This document shows, one piece after another, positions 36,302 to 48,360 of a stretch of DNA of 64,000 bases. The position numbers and the translations under genes are program-made. The first letter of the stretch is position 1; every line of letters begins with the position of its first letter. Origin of the DNA: Paraphysomonas bandaiensis (Eukaryota; Chrysophyceae); assembly GCA_965644295.1 (NCBI GenBank), contig CBFFRP010000143.1, forward strand, positions 1 to 64,000. The letters run 5' to 3'. The notes beneath the pieces are model-generated. The model searched no databases and was not told the origin of the DNA. It saw nothing but the letters and a program-made list of their open reading frames with translations.

Positions 36302-37886
36302 AATCAGACACTACAGTCTTTCAAACACTAAATACACAGAGAAACAACACTGACGACTGCGCGCAGTGTCATCGTAAGGTTATGGATGGAGAAGTCGACT
36401 CACTGTTAGCTCACAGCAAACATACACACTGCTTGTGATGCTGTTCGACTGTAACTCTATACGTACCAGTTCTATACGTGGCATACATAATTACTGCACC
36501 ACACTACAGCACTGGAGCAGCACCACATTCTTTCCTAACTGACTGACTGGGGCTCTCTGATTGGTTACAGTGGGGACAACACGCATACAATCGGGGAAGA
36601 ATTTCATTGGGCACAGTTTTTGTTCACCCACCAAAATCAGGTCCAGTCTTACATGTTTTTATAGTCATTTTTAAAAAACATCAAAATCTACCTTTTTCAA
36701 CACCTCTGTGGTGAGGTTTTCACTGTAGGTTTTCATGTTGTCCCGAAATCTCATCAAAAACCCTACCTTTTTCGAAAAACTCTGTATTCATCAGCCATCA
36801 CAATGGCATCTGCTTCAGTGTCCAGTGACGTGGACGAGCCATGTACGTGCAACCCACCAGAGGAAGGAGATCCTGATGATTGCAAGTGAACGCTTTATCT
36901 CGATATTCAATAAGGAAGATAAGAAGCGCTTTGAAGAGGGAATGTTGATTTACTTGTAGACACTACAATGCGTGCTGCTCAATCCAGTCACTGATATGAT
37001 GACGATGTGAATGTGGACAACACTCTAGTGAATGAAGCTGCGTTATTGGCGTGGCTACTTGTTGCTCCTGAAGAGCAGTGGAGAGAGCTATACACCCTGA
37101 TGCTTCCAAAGAGTTGCCAAGAGAGCAGGAGCTGATATTCAACACCTCTTCGTCAATAAGAATATCGACATCGTTATTGGCATGTTTATAATATACCATA
37201 CCCTCCCGTTTTCTTCATGTAATCAATACACAGAGTATGTCGATTGGATCATACAGTAACTCTTAGATATTAATTGGTACTTATAACTCTATATTTCTCC
37301 ATAGTATTCCAAATTGGTGAACATACATTCCAAGCCAGTGGAATTTTTCCTGTCGTTTCCATGTTAATAATATACTTAACATTCTCGTAGACGTCACAGC
37401 ATTGGTTTTTGACCCGCTGTTTAGAGTGCACTCATATAGAGCAGGTTTAGAAATAGGATTTTCCCAAGTTTTTTTAAAGTAATTTCTTAAGAACAACTGG
37501 AGTGTCGGTGGATTGTTTTAGGCTATTTTTTATGTAATCTTATTTCACGTTTCTAATACATTTATATTAAGTCTATGGCAAGACCAAACCTTCCTGGTCA
37601 AATGGGGGTCACCTCGTCAAATGACTACTATTTTGCTAGGACTCCACTTTTAAGAGCGTAGAACTATCGTTAAGTGTATTGTTAAGTGTTTTTTATCTTT
37701 CTTATCCTCCTTTCTCTTTATAGGTCTTCGTGTAGGTATAGTGGTCCTCAAGAACATTCCCCGTACCCTCTTTTCCGCCCCTTCCACCTTTCTATAGTTC
37801 ATAATACACGCAATGCAGCCCATCATCGTAATAGCAGTTAGGTATCCTGTAGACTATATGCAATTAATTATAAACGTCTGATTATT
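36302..37886. other. Long spacer with small decayed frames
   Basis: Holds the promoter of the preceding minus-strand gene. A short plus-strand frame at about 36802-36888 encodes an acidic, Cys/Pro-rich 28-residue peptide (starting MASASVSSDVDEPCTC). Open stretches at 36735-36959 and 36990-37130 read like fragments of a lost gene (ALLAWLLVAPEEQWREL). I see no splice pattern joining them, no domain and no RNA gene. Confidence 0.35.
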
Positions 37887-38225
37887 AGCAATAGGCGTGG
37901 AAGTGCCAGAACTAATGTAGCAAAACAATTTAACTAGCTACTTGTAGTACTAAACTCTGATATCCTACTATTTGGCGCTACGAAAGCTGCTTGTGCGTCA
38001 CCGCAAGCACCAAGGTGCAACTATTTTCGCTCTTTGTCCTTAAGGTGAACAGCCGGGATGCTTGACTTCAGCAAGCAACCCAGTGCCCCGGATACCCTTA
38101 AGGTGGGCCCATTCCGCGATTCCTGGATGCCTGTTTATTCGTCAAGACCCAAAGACGTCTACACAAATGACACTAATTAGTATCCCTTGTACCACCAAGA
38201 ATTTGGCTATGATTGGGCTGAACGT
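37887..38225 (-). repeat. SINE-like or truncated LINE copy, family member 1
   Basis: Begins at AGCAATAGGCG and carries the LINE 3' hairpin at 37989-38008. It then continues for about 220 bp in a segment (TGCTTGACTTCAGCA, CAAAGACGTCTACACAA, TTTGGCTATGA) also found at 51085-51485 but not in the coding LINE. Shared 3' end plus a different 5' body is the layout of a SINE that borrows a LINE tail. I found no convincing Pol III A and B boxes. Confidence 0.6.
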
Positions 38226-38840
38226 TATTAGATGACTACATATATGTGGCTCACGTTAGTTCCCCAGAGATATCTCTCTGGTACTTATCCCCAGAACACC
38301 ACGAAACGGTGCGAGCCCGACTTTGTTGAGGGCACTAACATATTGACTTTTATGGAATGTTGACGAATTACTGAGTTGTTATATTTGAAGTTGGAGCAAA
38401 TGATTGTAATTATTAGATATTATAATGCTGTTACACTTAGCATTGTTATATTATTAGATTGTGGATTAGATTGTACTCTCATGTTCATTGTAGATCAACT
38501 AGGTAACTTGGTAATAAGTGTACTGCACCTTATATGCTGATTTACTGGTATAAGTAGGAGAGTCACATACAATTTCAAACGGAAGTAATAATTTTCTCGC
38601 TTACCGCTGTCAATTATTCTTCTCGCTTTGATATTTTATATTCACTGTGCAAATGGTAGCAAATGTATTGACTCGTCTCAATCAAAAGGCCGGCGGAGAG
38701 GTGAATAACATAATTATATCAAGGCTCACTTAGAAAATTTGACCTGTAAAATTGATGATTTGACAATAGCCTCATCCGCTTATTATAAAAGCTGTACCAA
38801 GAATCAAGAGTATATGAAACTGACATTTTAAAATCATTAT
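38226..38840. other. Spacer with a possible solo LTR
   Basis: A segment from about 38357 (TGTTGACGAATT) to about 38650 (ending CTGTGCA), followed by TGGTAGCA, resembles an LTR and a primer-binding site. No internal retrotransposon sequence follows and no second copy is in the window. The rest is 3' flank of the UFL1 gene. Confidence 0.2.
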
Positions 38841-41800
38841 TTACTTCTTCTTCGTCAACACCGCAGCTTTCGCATGTTCCAACACTGACTCGTCTAGATT
38901 CTCGGGATCCATTACGCGAAGCGCCTTAAGTGTGTTCATGTCTTCTTCTTCGAGATGTTCTTGTAAGTAGATAAAAATGTGCTCTACGACGTTAGTGGTT
39001 GACGTTAAAATAGGCAGCTCAGCAATGCAGCCCGATATCTGTCAGCGTAGAAATGAGGTGAAATGAAAACATTAAGCACTTCATTTTCAGTGGCATCAGA
39101 CAATACAACTCAGTAGCTTCAGCATATATATACCTGATAGATACGTAGAGACAATAGTAAAGGTAGCGCCCGATGAAGGTCGTTACAAGGTCGGAGTCGA
39201 TCCATTAGACCCTACACAGTCAATATAAGCCATCTGTATTACTTCATAATATTCCACGCAATATAATGTCAAACAAATTGCACTAGGAGTACAACCTGTT
39301 TCATAGTAAACGAAATGTTCCGCTCCTTCTTTTTATCGACCTTATGAGTGATTAGTTGCATGGTGCCATTCGCTGAACACGTCTCAAGAAATTCAATGAA
39401 ATCCCAAAGACACTGCCGTCCGCCAACAACAAGGGTCCACATTCGGTTCACGACACTTCCAATCTGCAAATAGTAAAATGAGAAGAAGTTGGTATTGTTG
39501 TTACAGCATGGTTTAATTTAAGTCTGAATCTATTTTAAAGTGAGTATCAGTCACAGAACTATTGTTTCATCACACATGTGCATCTATATATACGTAAGAT
39601 CTGGCTATGTACGTTTCTCCACCAAAAATATACCTCTCTAGGTAGCGACTGAATAATCTCTTGCCTTTGCTCAGATGACAACATAGTGACCGGTATTTCT
39701 CGTGATTCAGACAAAACGCTGTCTTGGCTGCATACACTGTCACTTCTGCATCTTTCTTTACCTGCAAACACAAATAACTATGAGTCTACAACCGTCGTTC
39801 ATGTTATGAAAAAAGAAGTTCAGGAAAGCAGGAGAATACAAGCATACCTGCTGTATATTCAACACCGTTTTCCCAACAAACAAAGGCTGTGAGCAAATCA
39901 GCAATGCGTGCACACCTAAACAACTATCAACACTTTCGATCACGTAATGACTAATCACAACATCCACTGCATAAATAAGAGTAAATGTTGTTCATGTAAA
40001 AGATCCAGTTTTCATTCAGTGTTCACCCAGTGCAAGTACTTATTAAAACAACCTTGTGCCAAGAATATATTCATGCAGGAAGGCAGTTCCGGGAAGTGTA
40101 GCATCTGCGGAGTCATCAATTTTTCTAATACAAAAAACCTTACGACATTTCTTTACACTAGTAAACGCCAATACCTGCCCTCCAATACAGCTAGTCCTTT
40201 AGCAACAACTTGCAACTCCTGCCACATGCCCTCGAACTTCTTATCCCTCTCTTCTTCCTTCCTCATATGATCTGCAAGACCACCCTAAAGTAACTCGTCA
40301 TATCGTCTTCTACACTGCCAACTGTGGTAAGTACCTGACAGGCATCATCCTTTGCCTTTGCAGCGACGCGTCGGTAAACCTCAATAGATGCGTCTTTCAA
40401 CAAAGTTTCCCATATACCTGGGCAACATCCACCATGAGAACTTTTTCCCATAACGAATCAGAGTTAAACACCTACCTTGAATTAACTCTTTCATTTGATC
40501 ACGATAAACTTCTTCGTCGGCCCCTTCTAGCTCTTGTCCCATTTCAAACACATTGGCACACCACCCATACAAGAGCTCCAACACTCGGGTATCTTTTATA
40601 TACGGCACAATTAGAGAACTTACACTACAAGTCAAACCATCGCTCGTGACTTCTTCATCTCCAGATGGTTTAGAATTTGCCTTTGAATTCTTCTTCCCCG
40701 CCGCTTTGTCTCGTTTCTTTCCTTTTGATGAAACAGTAGGTTCCTCTGGGGTATCGACAGCTCTCGACTTCTTACCCTTCTTTCCCTTGCCTTTACCTAA
40801 GAGTACCACAGAATTAGCACATTGTGCATAAGCACGTCAAAATTCTCCCAGAAATCATCGTGCACACTACATAGTTACAGGCGTACCAGTGCAATCGTCA
40901 TCTATCTCAGGATCTGCAACTTTAACAGCATTCATAGCTACCGAGGCTATGCTGGTCGACTTACTGTGCTGGGATCGTAGCTGAATAGTCAAAGCCTCTC
41001 CCATTCTAGTGGCATCCGTTTCTAGTTTACTACTCAAGAAACGAACAAACGACTTGTTGACAACACATGGCCCATCTGGTAGGTTAATATAGTAGAAATC
41101 ACTCGGGGTGAACTGTGACTCATTAGACCGCTTGCTGGCGTCGCAAGCAGCTTTGAATAAATTCTCCATGTCCTCCGTCGCAATCATCGCAGGTAAGCAA
41201 TTCAATAAATAGAGGTAAGGAATTCCTCCAGAGCCATCCCATGTCGTTTCGGAACTCGGGTCTGACTGAGCGTCAGTAGGTGACGCAGATAATACTTCAC
41301 GCAAGTCTGACTCAAGGGTTGCTACAACTCCTGTACACAATGAGCATTAGATATAATATACAACGCAGCAACAAAGAAACATCCAATTTAATCTCAACTT
41401 ATCTTCGTATGATAAAGTAATATACCTGATGACACAATGCAAGTTGAAAGTCCCACAGCATCTGGGAACGATGTCTGCACAAACTCCAATTGTTTACTAA
41501 CCACCTGAAACATGACAATTGGTGAATGGCAGCTTCGCTAATTCGTGAAAAGTATGGTATAGTAATACCTCTCATTCATCAAAAAGTCACTAGACATGCA
41601 TAATATACCTTATGCTTAGTAAGAGTTATGTACTCTATAACACCATTGATCTGAAAGTGCTCGTCTACAACACGACGCTGAGACTCCTTGAACACAGATG
41701 GACTGTACTCTTTCGCTGTACAGTTGCCTGAGAGGTAAGGACTCGTGTCACTTCCAGCACCGCTGGAGCCCGGCTTGGTTAACTTGGAAATGTACTGATA

Positions 41801-42993
41801 CACAGCTGTCTCGTCTAGCCCTGATACACACGCGAGACACAATTTAAAGCTGTCAATAGCCACAATGAATGCACTAGGAAAAGTATATGCTATGACTAAC
41901 GCAACCCCAGCCCTTACCCGTGACTTGTGAGGACAAAGTAGTTACTGGAACAGGCTTGCTCACAGCTAAACAGCATCCCCGAAGAAAAGCACGCTGTTGC
42001 TCCATGTGAAGCTCCGAACACAACATGTTTCCCTGTGTATGATTAAACAAAATGTAGGGATCGTAAAACAAAATGCCACCTTATAGGAGGCGTGAATAGT
42101 GCTTCCCAGCCGACTTTTCACAGTTTCAGTGACTATATCAAGTGGCAATTGAAACCTCCTCGACAGATTTCCAATTGTTGTCATTCCTTCATTTTGAACA
42201 ATGTCATTGATGTCCTCACAGAGATCACATAAGTACTGCTTAGTAAGTATCTCGCCACCCACAAGGAGTATCTCAGGATCATCGCATGATATCTAGAAAA
42301 TTATTGCAGTGAAAGCCAGTCATAATATATGTCCATTGATTTACCCTGTGAGCAATGATGTCAATATAGTGCATATCTACATTGACCACCATCTGCATAT
42401 AGGTAAGTTAGTTCTAGCACTGACAGACACAGTAGAAGACTTCACCTGAATATCATTCAAAGAAACACGACCACCACCGTTCATAATCTCAGCTCTAATA
42501 TCATCCACAACCTTCTCCCGGGTAAAATACGCATCACAATGAAGAGACGGTATTGTCTACATAACAAAAGCGTGATGTGATTATAGTGTGGTGTGATTAT
42601 AGTGTGGTGTGATTGTAGTGTGGTGTGATTATAGTGTGGTGTGATTGTAGTGTGGTGTGATTATAGTGTGGTGTGATTGTAGTGTGGTGTGATTATAGTG
42701 TGGTGTGATTATAGTGTGGTGTGATTATAGTGTGGTGTGATTATAGTGTGGTGTGATTATAGTGTGGTGTGATTATAGTGTGGTGTGATTATAGTGTGGT
42801 GTGATTATAGTGTGGTGTGATTATAGTGTGGTGTGATTGTAGTGTGGTGTGATTATAGTGTGGTGTGATTATAGTGTGGTGTGATTATAGTGTGGTGTGT
42901 TGTAATACATACCTCGACCTTGTCCCACTCGGCGATACAGGTAAGAATATCTCCACGGAGTTGATCGCAGTCCCTTATAGCCTGGAAAGACAT
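38841..42993 (-). CDS. UFL1: UFL1-like E3 UFM1-protein ligase, many short exons
   Basis: In other eukaryotes UFL1 transfers UFM1 to ribosomal and ER-associated targets. Exon 1 (42912-42993) starts MSFQAIRDCDQL. Exon 2 carries the best match to the family: YFTREKVVDDIRAEIMNGGG then RVSLNDIQ, followed by VVNVDMHYIDIIAHR. Then come GGEILTKQYLCDLCEDIND (about 42250), the RRFQLPLDIVTETVKSRLG winged-helix-like segment, VFKESQRRVVDEHFQINGVI (41608-41821) and CVVNKSFVRFLSSKL. A Lys-rich linker follows (GKGKGKKGKKSR, about 40800). C-terminal helices include LKDASIEVYRRVAAKAKDD, KFEGMWQELQVVAKGLAVLE, LVGKTVLNIQQ-like sequence and a final exon (38841 to about 39045) ending HAKAAVLTKKK. Exon borders in the C-terminal half were not all phased. 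Intron 1 contains a minisatellite. Confidence 0.85.
42575..42899. repeat. 16-bp minisatellite in UFL1 intron 1, about 20 copies
   Basis: Tandem unit GTGTGGTGTGATTATA, with a recurring A/G variant (ATTATA or ATTGTA) scattered through the array. It occupies most of the intron between UFL1 exons 1 and 2, making it far longer than the usual 50-70 bp introns here. On the transcribed strand it reads as CA/TA-rich, partly pyrimidine-purine alternating DNA. Confidence 0.95.
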
Positions 42994-43317
42994 GTGTAAA
43001 GATATATTGCCCTCAACTCTTGAGTATGCTAATAGCTCCAGCCCTAAACATCAGAACACAACTGCGCTGCTGTGAGTGTTGAACAGAGTCTTCTATAGAT
43101 GAGTACATAGGAATACAGCAGTATACCGTACGTAGTAAAAGTAACAGTTGGAGTTGTTGCTTGAAAGCACCACACACGGCACTGTATTTATGCAGTGTAT
43201 ACCATACACGGTATTGTTATTGTTCATATGTAAGTGTACGTATACATGGAGGTGGACGTGCAATGGATATATCCATCAACGGCATTTCCATATTAAGGAA
43301 TTATATTAGATATATTA
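42994..43317. promoter_or_regulatory. Compact divergent promoter between UFL1 and a coiled-coil gene
   Basis: Only 324 bp separate the two start codons, transcribed away from each other, so both promoters and 5' UTRs must share this stretch. It is AT-rich, with TATATTAG just upstream of the plus-strand ATG. No specific factor site can be supported. Confidence 0.5.
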
Positions 43318-45912
43318 ATGCCTCAATTATCTAAGCTTCCGTCAGCAGAGTGGGAGAGGAGTCTGGATAATATGGTTCACAGTGCCGATGAGAGTCTACG
43401 GCAGATAAAGAGTATGACCCCCAAACACACTAACAAACAGCCCTCTTATCGATCACCTACCGCTAGATCAAGCTCAGCACCAAGAGCATCTTTAAAATCG
43501 AATACTACTGCATCGGATGATACGAATCGTAAGCTTGATTTCTTGTTAAAGAAGACGAAGTCGCTTGAGAGCAGTGTCAGTGCTATGAGGACAGAGATGC
43601 AGACAATGAGACAGCAGTCTAAAGAATCTGAAACATGGGCGTTACATATGTCAGAATCAATAACTATGGATAAGCATACTATTGCAGAGTTGCGGGAACA
43701 GATATCGGGGTTGCGACAGAAAATGGACCGAGCTGCACAACGAGAAATCATCCGAGATCGAGCACAAGACAAATTTTCTGGTATGACTGGTACACACGTC
43801 GATGTTGGGGCTATATCAGAGGAGGTGTTCGCACGGGTGCACCGTGAATTTCGACAAGTTGTAGACGAGGTAGTGCAAGCCTGTGCCGGTGAGAGGGCGG
43901 ACCTCTTTTCTCTCATGAATAGTAGGAGTGCCGCGGAGAGGGAAGTTGAGGATAATGAGCTGAAGAAGCAAATCAATGCGCTTAGGTCTAAGCAGCAGAT
44001 TCTAGAGGACTCTGTTGCTGACTACAAAGGCTAGTGGTTTATTCTTATCTATGTTGTGAATTTAACAATATGTATACAGAAATGGCAAAACAGTCATCAG
44101 CATTGGTGTCATCTATGAGAGAGGCGATGCACACCTCCTCACTAGATACTCAGTCTGCACTTGAAAGTATGAGCAGTCGAATGAATGAGAGTTTGGCGCA
44201 TTCCGCAACGTCTATGAGAGAAGAGATACACAATCGAGTGGAGTCATCACTGGCATCATCCAAACAAAGTAAGTGTCAGTCATTCTCCTTTGCATGTAGT
44301 AGGATTTGAATTGCATGTATTGTGTGCAGAAATAAAAGAAGCATGGGAAGGTGTTTCTGATCTGGAGCATAAGGTGGAAAGCCTGTCAAGACACTGCAAA
44401 ACCCTGGATGGGGCGCTGGGTGAAGTAAGAGAATTCGCTTATAAATCTGGATCAGATGCTTCTCATGCAGTGGCACTGGCCACAGATGGCAAACGGGCAA
44501 TATCTCGTGTCGAAGAGAAGATCGAAGAAAGTTTTCAAGTTCCCTTTCATAGGTCAGGTTCTTCCCATGTAGGGAACCCAGGAGGGTGTTTGATAGAGGA
44601 TCGTGTTGACCGCCTGGAGTTGAGGGTGTCTGAAGTAATAGCGGGACATGAAACTAAACTTGAGACTCTTACAGGTGCATTGGATGCGCACCGAATTGAT
44701 TACCAAGAGGCACTCTCACGGCTCTCTTCTGCTGGAAGGAAAGTAAAGGCAAAACAAAAAGAACTGATGGACAGATTGACGGTGCTAGGAGACGTGAAGG
44801 AGGCTGTGGATCGGGTGCTTACAGATGCTATTGCATGCAACGAAGAGGATCGCGCCTTGCTATTGAACCTTAAACAAGATTTTGCGGGAGTTAAAGATGA
44901 AGTATCACGACTGCGGGAGCGAATGTCAAGTTATGAGGAGAAGTATATCACTGGAGAAGAAGCGAAGCATTATATTCAGGACATAATGACTGCCTATCAC
45001 AATTCTGAGACTATTCTGTTGGACACTCGATTGACGAATCTCGAGAAACGTGTTAGCGATATGAATGAGACGATTCGACAGCCGTCTAGTAGTCCAAAAT
45101 GCAGTCCACCTAGCTTGCGCCCTAGCTCTGCTTATTTGCATTCTGCTGGGCCGTCCAAGACATCTCCGAATAGCGTCGATATCACTTCTTATCAACGTAG
45201 ATATGTCGACGAGGGGTTGAATAAAACGAGCAGTAGATCACTTCCGATTGCGCCACTTCGCGCCTCTGCACCGAAGCCCCGCCCATCTACATCCCGCACG
45301 CATCCGGAAGGATTCTACCCATCTATGATGGAGTCTTCAGACAACAAGTCTGACTGTGGCAGCAGTTGGCATGGCGGTGTGGAGGCAGACGACAGTGATC
45401 CCAGATTGCTTGAGAAGATAAGGCGTACTCAGTCTCCAGAATCCACCGGATCTCATCCACAAACGAAGCTGTCTCCCCCGCGGGACTCTTTTATGGGGTG
45501 AGTATTTTGCACGTGCTAACAGGTCTGTATGCTCTGACCGAAATCGCTAAATTGTAGACAACCAGATGTCGCCGCTTCCTCTGATAAACTACCTGAGAAC
45601 TCACTGCCGAATCTACGGAAAAGCACTCTCAATGATGGACGGAGTTCTAATGAGCAAGGACATAGTCCGTCCCAATCTCGCACCGATCATTTTACTACAC
45701 CCGGAGAGGAATCTGCTGACAAAGAGTCCCCAGTGAAAGAGAGTACTGTTGATGACCGCGATTCAGGCACAGAGTCCGAGGCTACAGTACCGCCGCAGTC
45801 GCCGTCTTCAACGCAGCAGAGAGAGCAAATGGAAAAAATTGCGTTAGTGCTACTACACAACAAAAAAATGAAACATAGGCGAAACTTCAAACGCCAACTG
45901 CATATAGCTTAG
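43318..45912 (+). CDS. Large coiled-coil protein with disordered Ser/Pro-rich tail, four exons
   Basis: Exons 43318-44029, 44080-44268, 44330-45497 and 45558-45912 sum to 2,424 nt (807 residues), exactly in phase. Intron 1 (44030-44079) uses a GC donor (AAAG/GCTAGT) with a normal TACAG acceptor; no GT donor keeps the frame before the TAG in read-through. Residues about 1-75 are basic and Ser-rich. About 75-240 and 245-600 are heptad coiled coil (TNRKLDFLLKKTKSLESSVS, IAELREQISGLRQKMDRAAQ). From about 600 to 780 is Ser/Pro-rich disorder (SSPKCSPPSLRPSSAYLHS). The last residues are basic (NKKMKHRRNFKRQLHIA), a possible nucleic-acid, microtubule or nuclear signal. I do not recognise the family; a centrosomal or cytoskeletal role is only suggested by architecture. 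Confidence 0.8.
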
Positions 45913-46323
45913 TATGTATTTGTGGTATAAGATATGTGATGTGTGAGTACTACATTTTACCCGGGATGATGTCATATATCTAGTATTCGAATTGTGTTTG
46001 GGATCACTTAGCTATGCAAGAGGAATGCATTGATGATAAGAACGTTTTAGAAGTTCTACCCCACATGATGTTGCTAAAATAATATTAGCCCTAAATAACC
46101 TACAATCATTGCAATAAAATTGTTGATTCAAATTTTGTCAATATAGAACTGCAACAGTTAGCTTGTTAACTTCAGTGATAGGTCCATCTCTAACAACTAA
46201 CAATACATATCTATATTAAGTAATTTATGTTGGTGATGATAAGGGTGATACACGAAATGAGACTACAGATGATGGATTTTCTATATTCTATATCCTATAG
46301 TAGTGATTCTAGTGAATATCTAT
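45913..46323. other. Intergenic, no gene seen
   Basis: AT-rich 3' flank of the coiled-coil gene, nothing recognised. Confidence 0.5.
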
Positions 46324-46460
46324 TATTAGCAATAAGTGTAAGATTCAGACCTAATATAATAAAACAATTTAACTAACTAGTGCTTAACTCTGATATCCTA
46401 CTATTTAGCGTTACAAAAACTGCTTGTGCGTCACCGCAAGCAACAAGGTGCAGCCACGCA
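46324..46460 (-). repeat. SINE-like or LINE 3' end copy, family member 2 (short)
   Basis: Starts AGCAATAAGTG and contains the shared hairpin at 46422-46441. Its 5' part is lost. Its tail segment (TGATATCCTACTATTTAGCG) is closer to the copies at 37887 and 51085 than to the coding LINE, so it belongs to their subfamily. Confidence 0.7.
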
Positions 46461-46502
46461 ACCACAATACTGAAAGAATATACTTTAGCAGTAGTTATAC
46501 GG

Positions 46503-47612
46503 TTATTCCATTGCAATCATAATGATAGCTCGTAATACCGACAATGAAATTGCCGCAAACAGTCCAATCAGGCGATTCTTTACCCCCTTCATAGTTAGAT
46601 AAACCCCTGCTATCGTATACCGTATAGGTTTTACTATAACTCTATGAAGGGTATCATACCTGTCAGCCTCACGGACGGGCTCAGGCCATTTACTTTCTGC
46701 AAGTACCGAATGTAACTGCGAAGCAAGTTCATTCACCTGAGCTATTTCTGGAGCAATGAAATAGAGGAACACAATATCAGAGGCCCAGAGAATGGCAAGC
46801 ACATAATATAAAAAGGATACAGCATGTAGTGGGCCAACGTCACCAATTATTCTATCATGCACCACCAGGAGTACAATGGCGCCTATGCTGTCTAATAGTA
46901 TACTTATTACAATAACTCCATCGGTCCAGAATGCACTCTCCACGAGGCTTTCAATACTTGTTTGGCATTCGGAGTAGACAGGCGCAGTAAGCTCACCTTG
47001 CTCTGCGAGGTCTATCAAGTTTTTCACTGTGCTTTGAGCAACTCGGGCATCAGATATACTGAATAATATCACAACACCCATGTATCCCGCAAAGACTGCT
47101 GTCCCTAGAGTAAGCAGTATACCTAATCCATAATCCACGAGCACTATCTTATCAGACCAGCAACCCATATAAAATATAATCGCCGACACATTGATAGCTT
47201 CCGTGAATAAAAAATATTGGCGAGATCTGTTCACAGCAGTGCTTGCTTCTGCCAGAAAGTTTCGCTCTGATTGCTTCTTTACGCGACTTCTGATTCGACT
47301 CATAGCAAGCCTCAATACGATGCACTTGAACGCCATACCGCAATGAAGGATCCAAAACGACTGTGAATATCTCGTCACCACATAAAAAATTGCAAATGAT
47401 ATGAAGAACAGTGTATACGATATGTATACGCATCCAAGTGTGTGGTACCATATGAAGGAGCCCAGTGTCGGCTTCGTCTCTAAGTAGGCCCCCACCCATG
47501 ATAGATACGCGGCTGTTTTAGAGGGGCCTGAGGATAGTGCCTCCTCCATAGACACCTTACGATTACCCATCACATACAACGGGATTGTAGGATCATTCTC
47601 TATCATCGCCAT
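46503..47612 (-). CDS. Seven-pass-like integral membrane protein, single exon, unknown function
   Basis: 369 residues in one uninterrupted frame, rare here where most genes have introns. About seven hydrophobic segments are visible: CVYISYTLFFISFAIFYVV (about 60-80), WILHCGMAFKCIVLRLAM, LFTEAINVSAIIFYMG, LGILLTLGTAVFAGYMGVVI, GVIVISILLDSIGAIVLLVV, VSFLYYVLAILWASDIVFLY and LIGLFAAISLSVLRAIIMI at the very end. Basic loops (RIRSRVKKQSERN) follow segment two. The soluble N-terminus of about 50 residues has no signal peptide. Segment count and spacing loosely recall gustatory-receptor-like or other 7TM families, but no diagnostic motif is present, so transporter or receptor roles are both open. 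A LINE-tail repeat ends about 40 bp from its stop. Confidence 0.75.
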   Translation of the reverse strand: MAMIENDPTIPLYVMGNRKVSMEEALSSGPSKTAAYLSWVGAYLETKPTLGSFIWYHTLGCVYISYTLFFISFAIFYVVTRYSQSFWILHCGMAFKCIVLRLAMSRIRSRVKKQSERNFLAEASTAVNRSRQYFLFTEAINVSAIIFYMGCWSDKIVLVDYGLGILLTLGTAVFAGYMGVVILFSISDARVAQSTVKNLIDLAEQGELTAPVYSECQTSIESLVESAFWTDGVIVISILLDSIGAIVLLVVHDRIIGDVGPLHAVSFLYYVLAILWASDIVFLYFIAPEIAQVNELASQLHSVLAESKWPEPVREADRYDTLHRVIVKPIRYTIAGVYLTMKGVKNRLIGLFAAISLSVLRAIIMIAME

Positions 47613-48360
47613 AACGTCCCAGTTTAAATTTAGTGTTTAGCCAGGATACCATACACATTAACTGATATCCATAAACAGGCAGTCGTATAGCGCTATAACC
47701 AGGGCTTTATACTGTATATATCTCCTATTTTTATCCATAATATCTGATTTTCCGCCACTTTTTTCTTGTTTTTTGTGGTGCCTAGCTCAAACTAATTACA
47801 GCTGCCATGATATTGATTCCTGTGTATGTTAGTATGGCAGGTTTTCGATGGATTTTTTTGAAAGTGTATGTTAGTATGGCAGTTTTTTGAAACAGAGCAC
47901 ACTTCTTTTCCAGCCTTCACTTCTACTTGTATGTATAGATACGGACACAGGCAGGTCGCTACTTTACACTTGAACTTCATGTACACTAAAGTTGCTGTGG
48001 CGGACACGGTGACGTTTACAGATTTTTGATTGGTGTTCTTTTACTTTCAGGGGGAGCGAATTGGAAGGAGCCCCCAAGAATTCGTAGATCACTCAGTGTT
48101 GCGAGTACAGGCAGCTGGAGAGCCCCCGATAGACTCTCGAAGGGTCGCATATGAGTCTATTAGACTATTATTAACATTGAAGCCTCGTATAATGCACCTG
48201 CTGTGCAGCTATAGGGTCCAAACGACCTCGATAAGCTCATGTTGCAGCATTTCCCCAGCATCTCAATGGGGCAGCGAACACCCCAGAAAGGGCAAGATAA
48301 AAACGCTATGAAGCCCAGTATGGTCCGTAATGGTCATATCAAGCGCAATCTAGTTGGATC

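Noticed and set aside
38357-38660. Full LTR retrotransposon
   Set aside because: Only a possible LTR and a weak primer-binding site are seen; no gag or pol follows and no second LTR exists in the window.
42575-42899. CRISPR-like array
   Set aside because: Units are directly contiguous 16-mers with no spacers, in an intron of a eukaryotic gene; it is a minisatellite.
43446-43976. Minus-strand 176-codon frame
   Set aside because: Antisense of the coiled-coil exon 1, which has heptads and exact phase with later exons.
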